Numbered from the stretch's first letter, positions 13,069 to 26,700 are shown. The stretch is 64,000 nt of DNA from Alitta virens (GCA_932294295.1 OW028573.1:51430329-51494328), one strand, 5' to 3'. Made by a program: numbers and translations. Notes: a model not told the origin generated them from the sequence alone.

Positions 13069-15215
13069 AGGAGAAAATATATCGTTTGTCATACTCAAGT
13101 CACTTGTTCAAGTGCAAAACATGTTTCTTGAAGAGTTCTGGAGATATCTCTAGCAATTCTATCCACCAGATGGCGATAGTTGGCGTTTTATTATAAAGAC
13201 GCCCTCTTGCGGTGTCGTATATTTGGTGACATGGGCATTGAATCACCCAGACCAATTATCAGTATTTGCCAATTTTCTGTCAACGATTCTTACCTCATTG
13301 ATTCTTTGTTGGGATTATATTTACTGTTCTATTGGAAACAAGGCAGTTTAGCTTTTTTTTCTTCTGGGAACCTTTGTCTGAAAACACAACTGCTCCACTG
13401 TAATATATCACTATATAAAATATAGCTTAATTAGGTTAGTTATATTTCAGAGATACAGATCTCATTGGTAAAATATTTCAGCTGTGTTTGTTGATATAAT
13501 GTTTAATGTAAACTGTGTAGGTATGACTCCCAAGACAAGCATGTACTTACACTTTATTATTTTGACTTGACAAGTAAGCTACATAAACATATGTAAAAAA
13601 TATGACTTGTACAGCGCAAAACGAAATTTACATTGCTAACTAAACAACAAGTACAAAGTTGTTTTGATATATATATAGGACCAAACCACAGTGTTAAAGT
13701 ATACTCAAATAGATATAGTTCTATATGTCAAATCATGACATCACAATTGTCTATATTTCTGTGTCTGATATCATGTGCAAACTCCAAAATGACTGTTGTT
13801 TCAGCGTTACACTTCTGGAAAAGGTACACATCAGACCTCCCAGCAGGAAATTTCTTCTAAGGTCCAAAAATTATTTGCATTTGACCATTGTTACGTGTAC
13901 ACCACTGGCCTTCATATTGGCACCAATACTTGAGTATTGTCATTTTAAAAAATGCCGCAGACCGAAACTGCCAGAGAGCGCTTTCATCAGTTTGTGGCTG
14001 TAGACTTCGAAGTTATTAGGAGAACAATATTTAGGCGAATAAAGGTCCAAACCACAGTTTAAAGGTTTTAAAGTATACTAATCCAAAATAAAGGTTTTTT
14101 TAAAACGTTTTAAAGGTTCGCTGGGAGGTCTGAAACATTGTTAATTTGTTAACCTTTACATTGAAACAGAATTACAACTAACTTTTTAACAAAATTAGTC
14201 AATACAATAACCTAAGACTTGCAGAAGCTCATTTGAATCATTGGCCAGCCTAAAAAAATTACCCTATGATATTAGTCAGCTTTTATCTGAAGTAGAAATT
14301 TATAAGGGACCAAAGAAAAGTGTGTGATTGCACACACGGTGTATTTTGGTCTTGAACACAATGTCTACATTTTGTTCATGGGACAGTGACAATGTTGAGC
14401 GGAGTGCAAAATGCAATATTATACATAAAAAGGCACATGTTTTATAACGATTTTAGTATCAATCCATAATGTAGTTCGTGTTTGGTGTCTTTGGCCCCAT
14501 TTAGTAAATTGGTCAATGCTACCATAAAGAAATTAAAACAAGGTTCTTATTTTGGAGAGAAGAAAGACTCTACAAGAGGCAATAAAACTGGTCACTGGTA
14601 TTTCATTTATGTCATTAAGTGTTACAGAACCATTTAACTGCCAAGATAAAGGAACATAAATCTGTCCATAATATATGTTATCTAGTAAAAATCACATTCG
14701 CATTACTTATGTACTTGTTCGACTAATTATGGCGTGTGTTGTCCACTCGTTCCACAATATATGATCACAATATATGATGTCGATAGCCGAGATACGACAT
14801 GTTTGTCAATGTTTATCTGTATATATCTTTACGTAACATTGCTATTCCTTGTTGTTATGCATAATGTAATTCAATATTGGACATTTTTATACACTGAAAG
14901 TGAAATTAAAAGTCTATTTACATTGTGTGGGTAGCCTGCCCAACATTAAAAAAAAAATCTGTACAATTTCTATTATATAGGCACTGCTTATATAAAGCAA
15001 CGCTAATAAATAACATGTATGTACATTGTAAATTAGCTTATAATACTTCATGTATTAATTACAAAAGTGCATTTGTATATTGACTTGTATAATGTAATTT
15101 GTATTGACTCTAATATCATACACTGTTCTAGAAACATTGTATTACTATCACATTCTTATGAATAAATCTACAAAATATCACAATAATGTCTTCCTGTTGT
15201 GACTAGGTTTCAGTA
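13069..15215. other. Convergent intergenic region / 3' UTRs
   Basis: AT-rich sequence between the aminopeptidase stop and the stop of the oppositely oriented symporter. It presumably contains both 3' untranslated regions. AATAAA hexamers on the plus strand occur near 14038, 14577, 15004 and 15161; which one is used cannot be decided here. No exon or repeat family was recognised. Confidence 0.6.
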
Positions 15216-18200
15216 TCATAATCTGTCTATCACGCTAATTTCGCCCATGGGAAATGAATCATTGTAGTAAGCATTCTGTTCTTCTGCTTCCTTTGCCTTA
15301 GCATGCAAGTCAACTTGACTTTCGGATATTCCAATGTGTTGTCCATTGGAAACTTGCATCTTCACTTCATCTGACATTTCTGGGTGCTGAAAGTTCATGA
15401 CAAATATACACCTATATTAGTAATCATCAGAATAAAACGTCATGACAGGGGACGTCAGAATTCAGTGTAAAAATATGACATGTTATAACTTATAGACTAG
15501 GACATATCTTACAGTTTCATCATCAGCTTCATCCACACCACAGCGACAAGCATCCTTGCAAGATGAAGGACAACAGATGCAGACATTGTCTTGGAAAAAG
15601 TAGAAAAAGCGAGGATCTCTCTTCTTTTCATCAGGATTTCCACCTGCATAGAGAATAAAGTAACTTAAGAGTCCTAATTGTAAATGAGAATGGTTGGGTT
15701 GCTCCACCCGGAGTGGTTTCAATTAAAGTTCTTGATCCAAACCTGTATATTAATAGCTATTTATACAAAGATGTAAAAAAACCAACAATATTGTTACTTT
15801 AACAAAGATAACATTATGGCGTTATTTACCAATGGTCAAGAGAATGCCAACGCACTGGATATCAACTAAATCTTATGAGGCTATCTTCACAAGCTTACCT
15901 GTTATTAAGCTGACAAAGATTCCCACAATGAGAGCAACTAGAAGAGCAAATAAGCTGTAGTAGGTGTAGGACAATTCGTAGATTTTGAAATGACTATCTG
16001 GTTCTCTGAAAGTGAAAATGTATATTTAAGGTCCTCAGAAGAGCTATGGTATAGCTTTTAATTCATCTAAAACAATTTTATAAAGAGAAAAAAAACCTCT
16101 CTTTGCAACCTAACATTAACTCTATTGCATAAAAAAAATCTCTCTATTAGGACAACCAGGATTTTTAGTCTATTTGTTCGAAACATTCCAAAGGAACTAT
16201 CTAATTTTAGCTTGGGTTCTTAGGTGGCTTACTAACAAAAAGAGGGAAATTTAAATGTGGCGTGCACAGGTGCCTTTTTTTGCTTCAACCTTACTTACAA
16301 TGGGGCAGCAGTGGTGAAATCGATAGGACTAGAGATAGTGGTGAAATTTACAGGGCCAGTGAAAGTGAAATTGCAGCCAGAAGTGTTGGTAGACAATGGG
16401 TTCTGTGGTACATTGCTCACAACTGCTCCAATCCCCACCCAAAGAGTCAGTGCAAGGCTACTGTACAGTCCAGCCAGGGCACCCTAAAAAAAAGAATAAA
16501 AGAAAAAAAAGCATCAGTAGATGTCTCGAGACACAAGAATGTAGAAGTAAACTAAGGCAAGTTGGCAGCATACAAACTCACCCAAGCATTTACGAAAGGG
16601 AAGAATATTCCCAGAGTGAGCACTCCAAGCAGAGGTCCTCCCACCATCCCATAGATGCTGACCGTCAGTTGCAGCATCAGAGACCCCATCACTTCAGCCA
16701 GGAATGCCATGGCTATGATGATGCCTCCAAATAAGACAGCTGCAAACACACAGCGAAGTCTTTCTCTAAGCAAACACGATAGAAAAACTTCTAAATAAAA
16801 ACACCAAAAGATATCATCATAGTGAAACTTACACAAAAGCCTGGTTATATTTTTGCCAGTAGATGCTTCGAGGGATTTGCCTCTGAAATGTTTGTACAAA
16901 GGAGCCACAAGGTCCTCCAGGTAGACTGCTCCAAGGGCATTGATGGCTGATGCAACAGTGCTGCAAACAAATGTAGGTTATCTTTAAAAGTCAATGGATT
17001 AGTGTGTACATGTACTGGAACATTCCACCGATTTTCCAGTACATCTTAAGGGCAATAAACAGACTTTCTCGACTACTTATAGGGAGTATTTGGTATAATA
17101 CACGGAGTTACTCTCCCTCATATCAGCACCATTGGCAGTGGCTGCCTATAACTAGTGGTCGATTCTACCTGATGCCATAATTAGCTAGACCTGTTGATTC
17201 GTACCTCCAGACATCTGTTGGATGGCTAATAAGCCTCTCCCCATACCAAGATGCCTTCGGTTTAAGCACAGACTGTGGAAACTTAAAAGCAGGGACGCCA
17301 CAAGGTACCCCATTTTGCCCCATGCCTATATACTAAACGTTTGGTTAACATCACAGATAACATATGCAACATCCTCTCGACATTGACGAAACATTGGCTG
17401 ATGATGGCCAGTGTTGGAACAATGTCGACCTGGTCTGACATGCTAACTACGTAGGGTATGATTATTCTCAGCAGTGGTCTAGCTAAGTGTATTCTATAAC
17501 TTACGTGCCATATTCAAAAAGTTGTGTAGGTACTACTAGGTACGTAGGTACATTACCTCAAAGTAGCACTAAATGCTGCAGCAAGAAAGAGCCCGGGCAA
17601 ACCAGGTAAGTGACCCATGACTTCTAAAACAAAGTTGGCGACGATCTGAAATCAAAATAGTATTTTTCAGATCAGGTAATGTCGCTGCCTTCCAGATCTG
17701 AATACAGCAATAATATAACTATATATATATATATATATACCTTTAGTGACAATGAAATATCATTGCAAAAACAAAATACTATATGTACAGTAATAATATA
17801 GATAATCATACATGATAATGAAAAAAGGTAATATAGTAAAAGTAATGGGTTAGCAGTTAACAGTTGATTATAGCTTCATAAGTTGGTTAAAAAGCGAAGG
17901 TTAAAAAGCGAAGGTTAAAAATAAAGGTTCCAGTCACCATCTATTGTTATTGTTAAAATAGTTGCTAATATGTGGATATAATTTTGAGCTTTTAGGCATT
18001 TTTTCTGGATATTATTTGCTGGTGATTTTTCCAGTTTAATCCAGGAGTTTATCATTCTAATCATTTGGTGTACATGAAGCAGAAATCTTCCCGTCTCACC
18101 AAACACTGCTTGTGAAGGAGACTGTTTTATAATTCTTAACATATATTTTAAGTATCCTAGTAGTATTTTTTTCTAATTCGTTCACAGGTTTGTTACTGGA

Positions 18201-21200
18201 CCATAATTCACAGTTAATAACATAATTTTATATTTCTATTGTAAAGTGCTGAACATATGAATGACGTGCGGTCACTCATGCTTTATGAGGGAATAAGTTC
18301 CTTTACTAGTCCTGTATCACACCATATACCATACAAAATTGAAACGTAATGTTTCATTGCTTGTCTCATACTGAAGAAGTTGTTAATGACAAATACAATG
18401 TAATGTGTATAGTACGATATTTTAGGCCACCAACAAATCTGTTCTCACCATTGCTATACATATTATTACTGGAAAACAGTGAATGCAGTATCAAGCAAAA
18501 ATAAATCTGTTATGCTTGCTCCTGGAGTAAATCCCAATTGACATGAATCATCCAGATCTAATGCTTTTTAAAATATAATCGGGTGTTTGAAATGGAGTCA
18601 AAAATGTTTCCCATTACTACATTTATTGTAATTTTGCTACTGGTTCAGATTTATCTCCCTTCTTACGTAGAGCATTAATTAGTCCCTCCGGCCACAAGGA
18701 GGGTATTAACCTTGGTCAAGTACATAGTTAAAGACTGCACTAAAAGGGTGTCATACTTATAGAATTCAGCTGCTACACCATCTATGCCTGCAGCTTTATT
18801 ACATTTAAATCATTTTATATGCAGTGACTGTGTCTTAATGTCTTCCTACCTGGTCGTTTTTGTCCACAAGTCCTCCAGCAATGGGATCGCAGAATTGATA
18901 CTTGGCATAAATCGTGGCTCCAGCAAAAAACACAAGAACAATGCAGAGGGCAGTGGAGACCCCTGAAGCCCAAACAGCACTGGAAGGTAAATCAACGAGC
19001 AGCTTTCATTATGACATTTCAATGATTGTCATTAATGAATGAGTCAAGAACAAAGCAAAAGATTAAGCGGAGTGCGCGCTTGGTTAAATAGTGGCAACTA
19101 ATCCGTGCCGAGGAGAGTCCTCCAATTGGTCGACTAAGTCACGTGACTGTTCTGGCGGGCACTATGACGAAGAAGACAGACATAAAATGGCTTCCTATTA
19201 CTAACTCAATTTACATAAGTAAATTTTACTTATTGACATAAGTCAAGTTTACACTTACTACTAATGTCATAAGTTACAATCTAATTACGATGAAAACATA
19301 TTCATTTCAGTTAATCTCTACAACTGAGTTAATGTGAAACTACTCACATCTGGCCCTCCCTGACAGTGCCGAGGCTGAGGAACTTCTGGATGACAGACTG
19401 ACTTGCTCCAAACAGCACCAGTAACATAAAAGTCCCTCCAATGGTCTGAGTCCAAAATGTGGTCCTAATGAACGGATCTGGGTTGTACCTGAAGAACGAA
19501 ATATCCAGGACAGAATGAAAAAAAAAACAGTAGATTAAGTGTGCCTGCTTTGCGATTTTAACCCATAACCTGATAGTAATACATCCTGTGTTGCTACCAA
19601 GTTTTAGTTCAATCAACCAAGGTATGGTTGACCTTGCCATCTGGTTGGTAAACTGACTGACCAAATATGGTTAAATCTTGATCAGTTAATACCTACGTTA
19701 GTTAAATACCGGAAACAACCAAAAAAGATTGCACTGTAAAAGAAAGAAACAAGAAGGGAATGAAGGGAATGAAGGGAACGTACGTTTCAGAAAGGTAAAG
19801 AGTATCCCTGTCTCCTTCTTTGGCAATTCTGAGAACTTCTCCAAAACCTCCAACAGCAACAGAACCAAAGACAACAATCATGATGAAGTTGATGAGGATC
19901 ACTCCTGCCTGGATGGCATCGTTCCAGATAGCTGCTTTGAGACCACCCTAGTAATAAGATTAAGTAATACACCGATGGTCATTTTGCTTACTTATAATCA
20001 CTATGATTACTAGACAAAGCAAGAAGTTGTGTTACTCACCACAACAGTGTAGAATGTGACCACAATTCCAACAAGAGCAATTGATGCAGAAGTTGGCAAA
20101 CCAGATACTGCAACAGACAAAATGATTGAAAAATAATGTTTGTAAGGAAATAAAACATACCAGCTAGCTTTCACTAGTTTGATGGTTAACTGATGCCAGA
20201 ACACTTCACAATATCTACGATATCTATGTAAAGTAGTAACTCACCTTGACTGAGGGATACGGATGGAGTATAAATCACAATGCCACTGTATAGAATCTGA
20301 AATTGTGGAAACTTTTTTTTACATAAAACACGAATCAGAATTTGAAATTCATATTCAGTATCAATTGTTGTTGTTTTTTCTCTTTTTGTTAATAAGTAAC
20401 TATGCTTTTTTTTTTTATACTAAAATTAAATATTGGGCTTCACCATCCTATGGTGAAGATCTTTGTTTTTGTCATCCCCCCCCCCTTTTTTTTAGTTAGG
20501 GGGCGTGACTTCTTGAGAATGTTCCTTGGGGTAAGACATTCAAAGATGTCCAGATAATAGTGACCTTGAACTACTTTTCAAGGCCATAGACATCCTCAAA
20601 GGTGAAAATCGCCATATTTCACAGTCAATTTTTATATCTGTAAATAATGAAGTTGCAGAAAAGTGGCTATAATGTTTGTCAGTGACTAAAATACTACCAC
20701 CATGCATCATGAAAAAAAAGGTTGTAATGGGGTAAAGGGGTAATTAACTCCCATTTGATCAACCCATTTAACGTGCAAATGTCAAAAATCAATTGTCTCA
20801 AGCATAATGAATATATAAAAATACGTGGAAAGAAATCTGGTGTTGATCAATAAAAGGGTTAGTATATATATATTTACTTATAGGGAGATAGGGCACTTAA
20901 AAATGTCAAGTTTGCCCTCAAAAGTTAAAACATTTTATAACTTTTAATTAAGTGGCTCAATTTTAACTAATTTATTGTCATATATTCTACTTGGGTAGAG
21001 GAATGTAGTTATGTAATATGAGTGACCTTGGGCTAAAGGTCACAGGTCACCTTAAAGTTGCAGATTTTGAAAATTCTTATCTTGGTTAATTTCAGTGGTA
21101 AAATTTTGAAACAAAAGTTATCCAATCTCAGTTTTGTGTGCTTTGAAACTATTATGTCAATTGGTTTTTTTGTTTTCTATGCAACATTTGATCTTATAAA

Positions 21201-23493
21201 CACATGTTAAAAGGTATAAATTTACATTCTCCCATGTCCAATGCTGGTCAATAGGAAAAGTTTGGCGATTATTTGATAAGTGGTAATTGAGATTTGAGAC
21301 ATTAAAATGCCGAAAATTTCCCCAAAAACTAAAAAATCTATTATTTTAGACTGGCTCATCCAAATTAGACCATATTTGAATCTCATGTAATCCATGACCA
21401 GTTCAGTTTCTTTTTTGCAATATAAATGACTTTTGTCAAAGGTCAAGGTCACAGTTGATTCCAAAGTTTAAAAAAAAAAAAAATGTCACCATTAATATTG
21501 ATGGTACATTTTTTAGCAAGATATCAAAATTTAGGGCTTGAAAATTTTTTTGAAAATATAGCATGACATTGGACATAAATCAATGTCAAATATCAAGATG
21601 AAATGTGAAAAAGTGAGATTTCATGAACATCAAAATCACCTAACTGGCTTAATTTCAATAGTAAAACCTTAAAACTACTTTCCAAAGTATTGGTAATAAA
21701 AAGAGGTTTTGAAATATTACATAACGATTTATCTTTGAGGTGAATTTAAAAAGGAGTGCAGCATGTATAAATTATATTATTACAGGAGCTAAAGCCATAA
21801 CACTTTAATGATGCTAAAGTTGAGTGATTTTTATTATATAATAACACACATATTTTGATGACAACATTACAGTTTGGGTGAAGCCCATATATCTGTGACA
21901 CACCACAGTTATCGACAAATACTAGGTCACGACAACATGACAGATGGCTTTAATCTAGATTTGGGACTAATTCACGTCAGAAAATAAAACACAATAAATT
22001 TTAATGGACGAGCAAATTTATCGAATTCGATTATAAAACTTTAATTGTTTAGCTGATACGAATAAATAAACAAACAAACAAACAAACAAATGATCTGTAT
22101 CTGAAAAAAATTTAATAAAACATTAAAATTGCTGACTCACCATCATTACACTAAAGGTGAATGATCCACTAAGTCTAACTGCTTTGTTGAATCTCAATTC
22201 TAGGTACTGAAACAAACATTTATTTCCATTAAGATTAAACGAGATATTCGAAAACACCATGTACATACTACGACAGAGACCCATTAGTAAGACCATTAGT
22301 AAGACCATGCTTGGTGTATATGTAATCAAAGATTTTCGTAAATTCATTAAAATCAATTTATTGTCAGCAAGTTGCTTTTTATCAAGTGACTAGCCTCAAT
22401 GTCTGTGTGACAAACTAACAAGCTTATTCCCATTGACTAAAATAAGAAAATAACTTTTTGGAACATATGTTCATACATACTATCATGTCTTTTAATAAGT
22501 GATACACATATTCCCTAAATGGCTACTAACTAAATGGCTACTAAAATCCCACGAGTCTGATGGACATAATCATTACTCTCAGCAAACTTTGGTCAGATGA
22601 TGAATATAAATCACCCTAACTCAAAAAAATGAAGGCAACTCTGGAACTCATATATTGGTAATAATCAATTAGAGGGAAAATCATGCGCAGTGACAACCAG
22701 AGCCAAAGGTGCACTACTTTGGGTGGTCGCTAGATCACCAGGTTTTTGATAATTTTCTTCATTGTTGTTCTCTTTATGAGTTGCTTGTAGGCTCTTGTAC
22801 TTGTGCGTATTCTTTTATGAATAGTTAGTGTGTAAATCAACCAGAAGGACGCAGGAGCCTCGAGATATGGAAGCTGAAGTTGTTTGAGTTGCCCGGATAC
22901 CAACTGTCATCGTGAGGTGTGGGAGCCATTGGTATACTGGTCAAAGATGAATTTGAACAAGCAAAGCAAGTGAAAAGCAAATTCAAGAGGAATTCTTTGT
23001 TGGTTTGGATCTTTTTCTCTTTTTTTTCTCTGGTTACCAGTGCACATTATTCCAAAACAGACCCACTCCGTTATGCCATTCCGCAAACTGTGATGCTTAG
23101 TGTACCCTATATCTTTACTAAGCTTTTACTAAAGATTGTCCATACCTGATATCCATTGGTCAGTCCCAGTCGATGGAATATAGGCAAGTAAATTTGAGCA
23201 GCCAAGCCATGACCAAAAAAGCATGCAATAGCAAGAAAAGCGAATGTGGATCCGTAAATGTAGATTTCTGCAGGAATACTGATAACAAAGATGGCCGATA
23301 GGAAGGATGCAGTCATTGACATGGACACTGGAAACCAATGTAAGTTTCCTCCTCCGGTCAAAAATTTTCTCGCGTCCATGTTATTCTTTCTATTCATCAA
23401 TCCCACAATTACTCCAATACAAGCGGAAAGTAAAATAATAAGCGAAAGAACCACGTAATCTGCCCAGTGAAATTGCAGTCTTTCGGTTTCCAT
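15216..23493 (-). CDS. Sodium-coupled solute transporter, SLC5A8/A12/A6-like
   Basis: Complete sodium/solute symporter of the monocarboxylate/multivitamin branch of SLC5. Exons in transcript order: 23146-23493 (ATG), 22141-22206, 20245-20296, 20040-20107, 19784-19947, 19348-19488, 18850-18979, 17557-17645, 16833-16960, 16582-16739, 16299-16483, 15899-16005, 15513-15643, 15216-15386 (TGA). All phases agree and give 645 residues, against about 610-635 in the family. The N-terminus WADYVVLSLIILLSACIG is the first membrane helix. ILYSGIVIYTPS, GGLKAAIWNDAIQAGV and GIFFPFVNAW are diagnostic SLC5 segments. An N-glycosylation-rich loop (NTSGC, NFT) lies in exon 11. Exon 13 encodes a cysteine-rich stretch after the last helix (CICCPSSCKDACRC), unusual for the family and possibly a palmitoylation or metal-binding tail. 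Substrate cannot be deduced. Confidence 0.93.
17090..17460 (+). mobile_element. Possible degenerate LINE fragment in a symporter intron
   Basis: One plus-strand frame reads LKAGTPQGTPFCP, like the (K)AGTPQGSPLSP block of non-LTR reverse transcriptases, followed by a weak remnant LADD. Surrounding frames are broken. It lies between symporter exons 8 and 9, antisense to the gene. The match is short. Confidence 0.35.
17880..18840 (-). mobile_element. Degenerate LINE (CR1/L2/Jockey-like) with reverse-transcriptase relics
   Basis: Reading the minus strand, about 18450-18830 encodes broken segments CNKAAGIDGVAAEFYK, then VVMGNIFDSISNTRL, then LGFTPGASITDLFLLDTAF. These are successive early blocks of a LINE reverse transcriptase. 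Near 17915-18142 the frame FGETGRFLLHVHQMIRMI resembles the conserved C-terminus of such ORF2 proteins. The catalytic core between them is largely missing or scrambled. The element is in the same orientation as the host symporter gene, between its exons 7 and 8. Confidence 0.75.
18210..18480. repeat. Dispersed repeat, copy 1 (part of the LINE)
   Basis: Directly repeated at about 24205-24490. Both copies contain TAACATAATTTTATATTTC, TATTGTAAAGTGCTGA, CACTCATGCTTTATG, TGTTTCATTGCTTGTCTCAT and ATAGTACGATATT in the same order, with small indels. Here it sits inside the degenerate LINE, so it is probably internal LINE sequence. Confidence 0.8.
20540..21480. repeat. AT-rich intronic repeat region with AGGTCA-like half-sites
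   Basis: A low-complexity stretch in the symporter intron between exons 2 and 3. It repeatedly carries TGACCTT / AAGGTCA half-sites, including closely spaced ones near 21024-21055 (TGACCTTGGGC, AAAGGTCAC, AGGTCACCTT) and 21437-21455 (AAAGGTCAAGGTCACAG). No coding potential. It may be an old transposon; a regulatory role is speculative. Confidence 0.35.
22066..22091. repeat. (AAAC)n microsatellite
   Basis: A short run of about six AAAC units in the symporter intron just left of exon 2, merging into flanking AT-rich sequence. Confidence 0.85.
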
Positions 23494-24204
23494 ATTGAAT
23501 TGAATAAGATCTTTCAGATCACAAAAACAAAAAAATCATATGTTTCAACGATGCTTCAATAATTATGTTATAATAATCTAGAACTAAAAGCAGCCAATGC
23601 AAGGTGCTGCTCTGACACCTCAGTACAGAAGAGTCACCCTGAGCTGCTATTTATTGGATCTATCTTATCTCAAAGTAGGCCTACTGGCCAAACTTTTACA
23701 CCCGGATAGCAGCATGAAGCTTGATTTATGACGCCTGATCAGAAGAAAAGGAAACGTGGATATCTTAATAGCGGGGAAGACCATCTTCTTTGTCTGATTT
23801 ATAACACCTTTTCTCCCTCATAATTATTATAGGATGCAGCTCAGAGAATAATTGTAAATTAGTTTAACCAAATCTCTGATAAATTCTTTGTTATGAAAGG
23901 TGTACAGAATCCAAATACCATGAAAATTACTGTTGTGAAAACATTCGGATTCATTTAATTTATCTTAGACATTCATGCAGTCTGCAGTCCTAGTTTCATT
24001 TTAGGATTGGAAAGCAGTTGACCTTGGGCTGTTAAATGATCTGTCAAATATTTCACGTTCAGGTAAACACTCAACTTGTCAATGACTCGAGACCAAGAAA
24101 TCAATCAAATTATCAACAGCAAAATCAGTTTGCAGGAATACAATAGGAGGGAATAATCTGCAATCGACATTGCTAAAACCTGAAAGTTTACTTTATGATA
24201 ATTT

Positions 24205-24490
24205 TGATAACATAATTTTATATTTCTATTGTAAAGTGCTGAGTATATGAATGACAGCAGTCACTCATGCTTTATGTTCCTTTACAAGTCCCTTATTTAT
24301 CGCACCACACCATGAAACATTAAAACAATTAAAACGTTATGTTTCATTGCTTGTCTCATACTGATGTAGTGGTTAATGACAAATACAAGCAAATTGTGGA
24401 AAATATTCTATGTAATGCATATAGTACGATATTATGTACAAAACTGCAACAAGTCAGTTCTCAGCATTGCTATAAATATTATCTGTGCTT
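24205..24490. repeat. Dispersed repeat, copy 2
   Basis: Second copy of the 18210-18480 sequence, same strand. It diverges by scattered substitutions and several indels, including about 25 extra bases before ATTCTATGTAATGCATATAGT. It lies upstream of the symporter start codon. As copy 1 is inside a LINE, this is probably a fragment of the same LINE family. Confidence 0.8.
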
Positions 24491-25199
24491 CTGTCTTTGT
24501 AGTTCCTTGCCACAGTGGTACCTTAAACTGGTTTACAGGAACTGAAGTGCTTGGAAAGTGCACTTATTCTCAATTCCCATATCATCGATAAAACATCACA
24601 GAAGGTGATTAAAACACGTCACAGTCATCAAAATATATATCAATGACTTTGATAAGGATGATCAGAGATTAGATTAGACAAAATTGTTTATGATCCTATT
24701 ATTTAAAAGAAAAGAAAAAAAGAAGCACATTGTTGTTCAAGTATGCAAATGACGACACAACTTGATCTCATTCTATTATTTTATCAAACTATGTTTTAGG
24801 ACATCCGATTAATTCTTATTTCTGCATGAATTTTTTTAATAACATTGCCATTCACGATGATGTAATGAATGAATAACTCGGCCATGTTTTGTGAGCATTA
24901 TCATTCAGGTAAGTGTGGTAGTGGCTTGCTGACTGTGCTCTTGAATTTTTCTGTCTAGAAGTGACCACAAGACTACTTCGAGTATAATGGACACCGAACA
25001 ACAGAATAGCCATGGGCTGCATATATGATGTCTGTAAAATTGTAGAACATTAGAGAAAGTGTAGTGCACAACAATATATACATAATAGCAGAGAGACATA
25101 CACGAAGTATGTGGGAAACCTGGTTGTAGTGTCAAAGGTGACCTATCAGTCAACTTCATAAAAGACCATCCAGGACGCTCAGACATGGAATATATACAT

Positions 25200-25260
25200 A
25201 ATTGAATTGAATTGAATTGATTTATTAGGTGATACATACATTTCAAACATATTAAAGTGA
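25200..25260 (-). repeat. (AATTG)n tract, probable inverted retroelement 3' tail
   Basis: Four AATTG units are followed by TTTATTAGGTGATAC. In reverse complement this reads as an AATAAA-containing end followed by a short tandem tail, the pattern left by 5'-truncated LINE insertions. A similar arrangement occurs near 39440. Confidence 0.4.
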
Positions 25261-26469
25261 AGAATTTTTACAAATAAATCATATAAATCCAAAGTCAACT
25301 TAATGAACAAAACCTACAGGAATACACTTAAGCTAAGATTGTTAGTTTTTGTTTTTGCATATCCTCCTCACGTTTCCATTATAGAGCCAGTCAAAATTTA
25401 GAACGACAGCAATAAACATAAAACAGTATTTTATGTCTCAACTTTATATACGACCATCTTAATGCGCTGTTTATATCCTCTTATGCACTTACCAGTGCCA
25501 GATATTACACTACATGAACTGCCTCTACATGGGCTAAAACACTGTAAGGTCACAAAATATGATGTTCAAAACACCCATTATCAAAAATACCAAGTTCGTA
25601 TTTCTTATGAGTAACTTCAAGATTGGGATGATGAAAGAAGCTAGTTCCAAATGTCAGTTAGTTTCTTCATATCAAGGCTCAACTCTTTCGAAATGGAAGA
25701 TACTTTAAATACACCCACAAATGAAGCCACAAGCTTTAAGCTGTTTGGGCTATTTTCACTAAAGGCCATGCCAGTTATAATGAATAAACTCGCATGATGT
25801 ACACTGACTATCATTTTGACCGGCATGTTACTGAAAGCAACTTATGTCTTAGACAATTTGAAGTAGAGTGACTCCTTCTTCTATATTTAAATTATTAATC
25901 TGAAGAAAAAAAGTCAGTGCCGTATACAATGAATGCCATTATATGTACATGTTTGTGAAAAAGATTTAAATGGGAGATCATTCCCGATTCAACATTGGCC
26001 ATGCATCAGTGGATGTCGCATCAATATCTAGATGTAAGCCAAGTTGGCAATGTATTTTTATTATTTATTTATTAAATATATCTTAAAAGGGTTGAATTTC
26101 TCAGTACAAACTGTTTTTCAGCAATGCCCTCCCTTTACGTTTGTACAAATTAAAAGATTTTACAAAAATGCATTAACAATAAAAACCACAGTAATAAATT
26201 TAAATCTATAACAATGTAAAAACATACGAAGGATAAAATATTACATGTGAACATTCCTTTTCAGTTGTTTCTTAAATCCATATATGTTTGTAATTTCTTT
26301 GATGATACACATCCTGAATAATAAAGACTTCTCTTTGCTGTTTCACTATTTGGAAAAAGGAATGTGTACATTCATATTGCAGTTTGCCTACAAGACTAAA
26401 ATTAGTACTACTTTGTGCACCCTGCTGGTAAAAGAAATTAGAAAATATTATATCGATCACCAGTCAGAT

Positions 26470-26700
26470 GTATAAGCTTGCTTTATAGACGCAAGTAAAG
26501 CGTTTGACAAGGTGCAGCATCACAAGCTTTTAAAATCCTCATTGAACTTTGAATACTAACCAGTGACATTGGAGTGTCAAAGCACTCAGTCTTGAAATTA
26601 CTCAATACAATGTTGAATGAAAGAGCAGTGTAGGACCACAGAACTGTCATATCAGGCAATATCAATTATATTGATCATATTAGGTGCTCTAAATGACTTA
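26470..26700 (+). mobile_element. LINE reverse-transcriptase relic
   Basis: The plus strand translates to CFIDASKAFDKVQHHKLLK, the strongly conserved block of CR1/Jockey-type reverse transcriptases containing the first catalytic aspartate. It is followed by frames with stops. About 230 bases are recognisable; the rest has been lost. Confidence 0.7.

Noticed and set aside
16262..16734. Overlapping plus-strand open frames near 16260-16730
   Set aside because: They are antisense to symporter exons 10 and 11, whose minus-strand reading has clear SLC5 similarity and consistent splice phases.
16740..16767. Extension of symporter exon 10 to an acceptor at 16767
   Set aside because: That acceptor is out of phase with exon 9. 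The TTTGCAG acceptor giving 16739 keeps the frame and gives a better family match.
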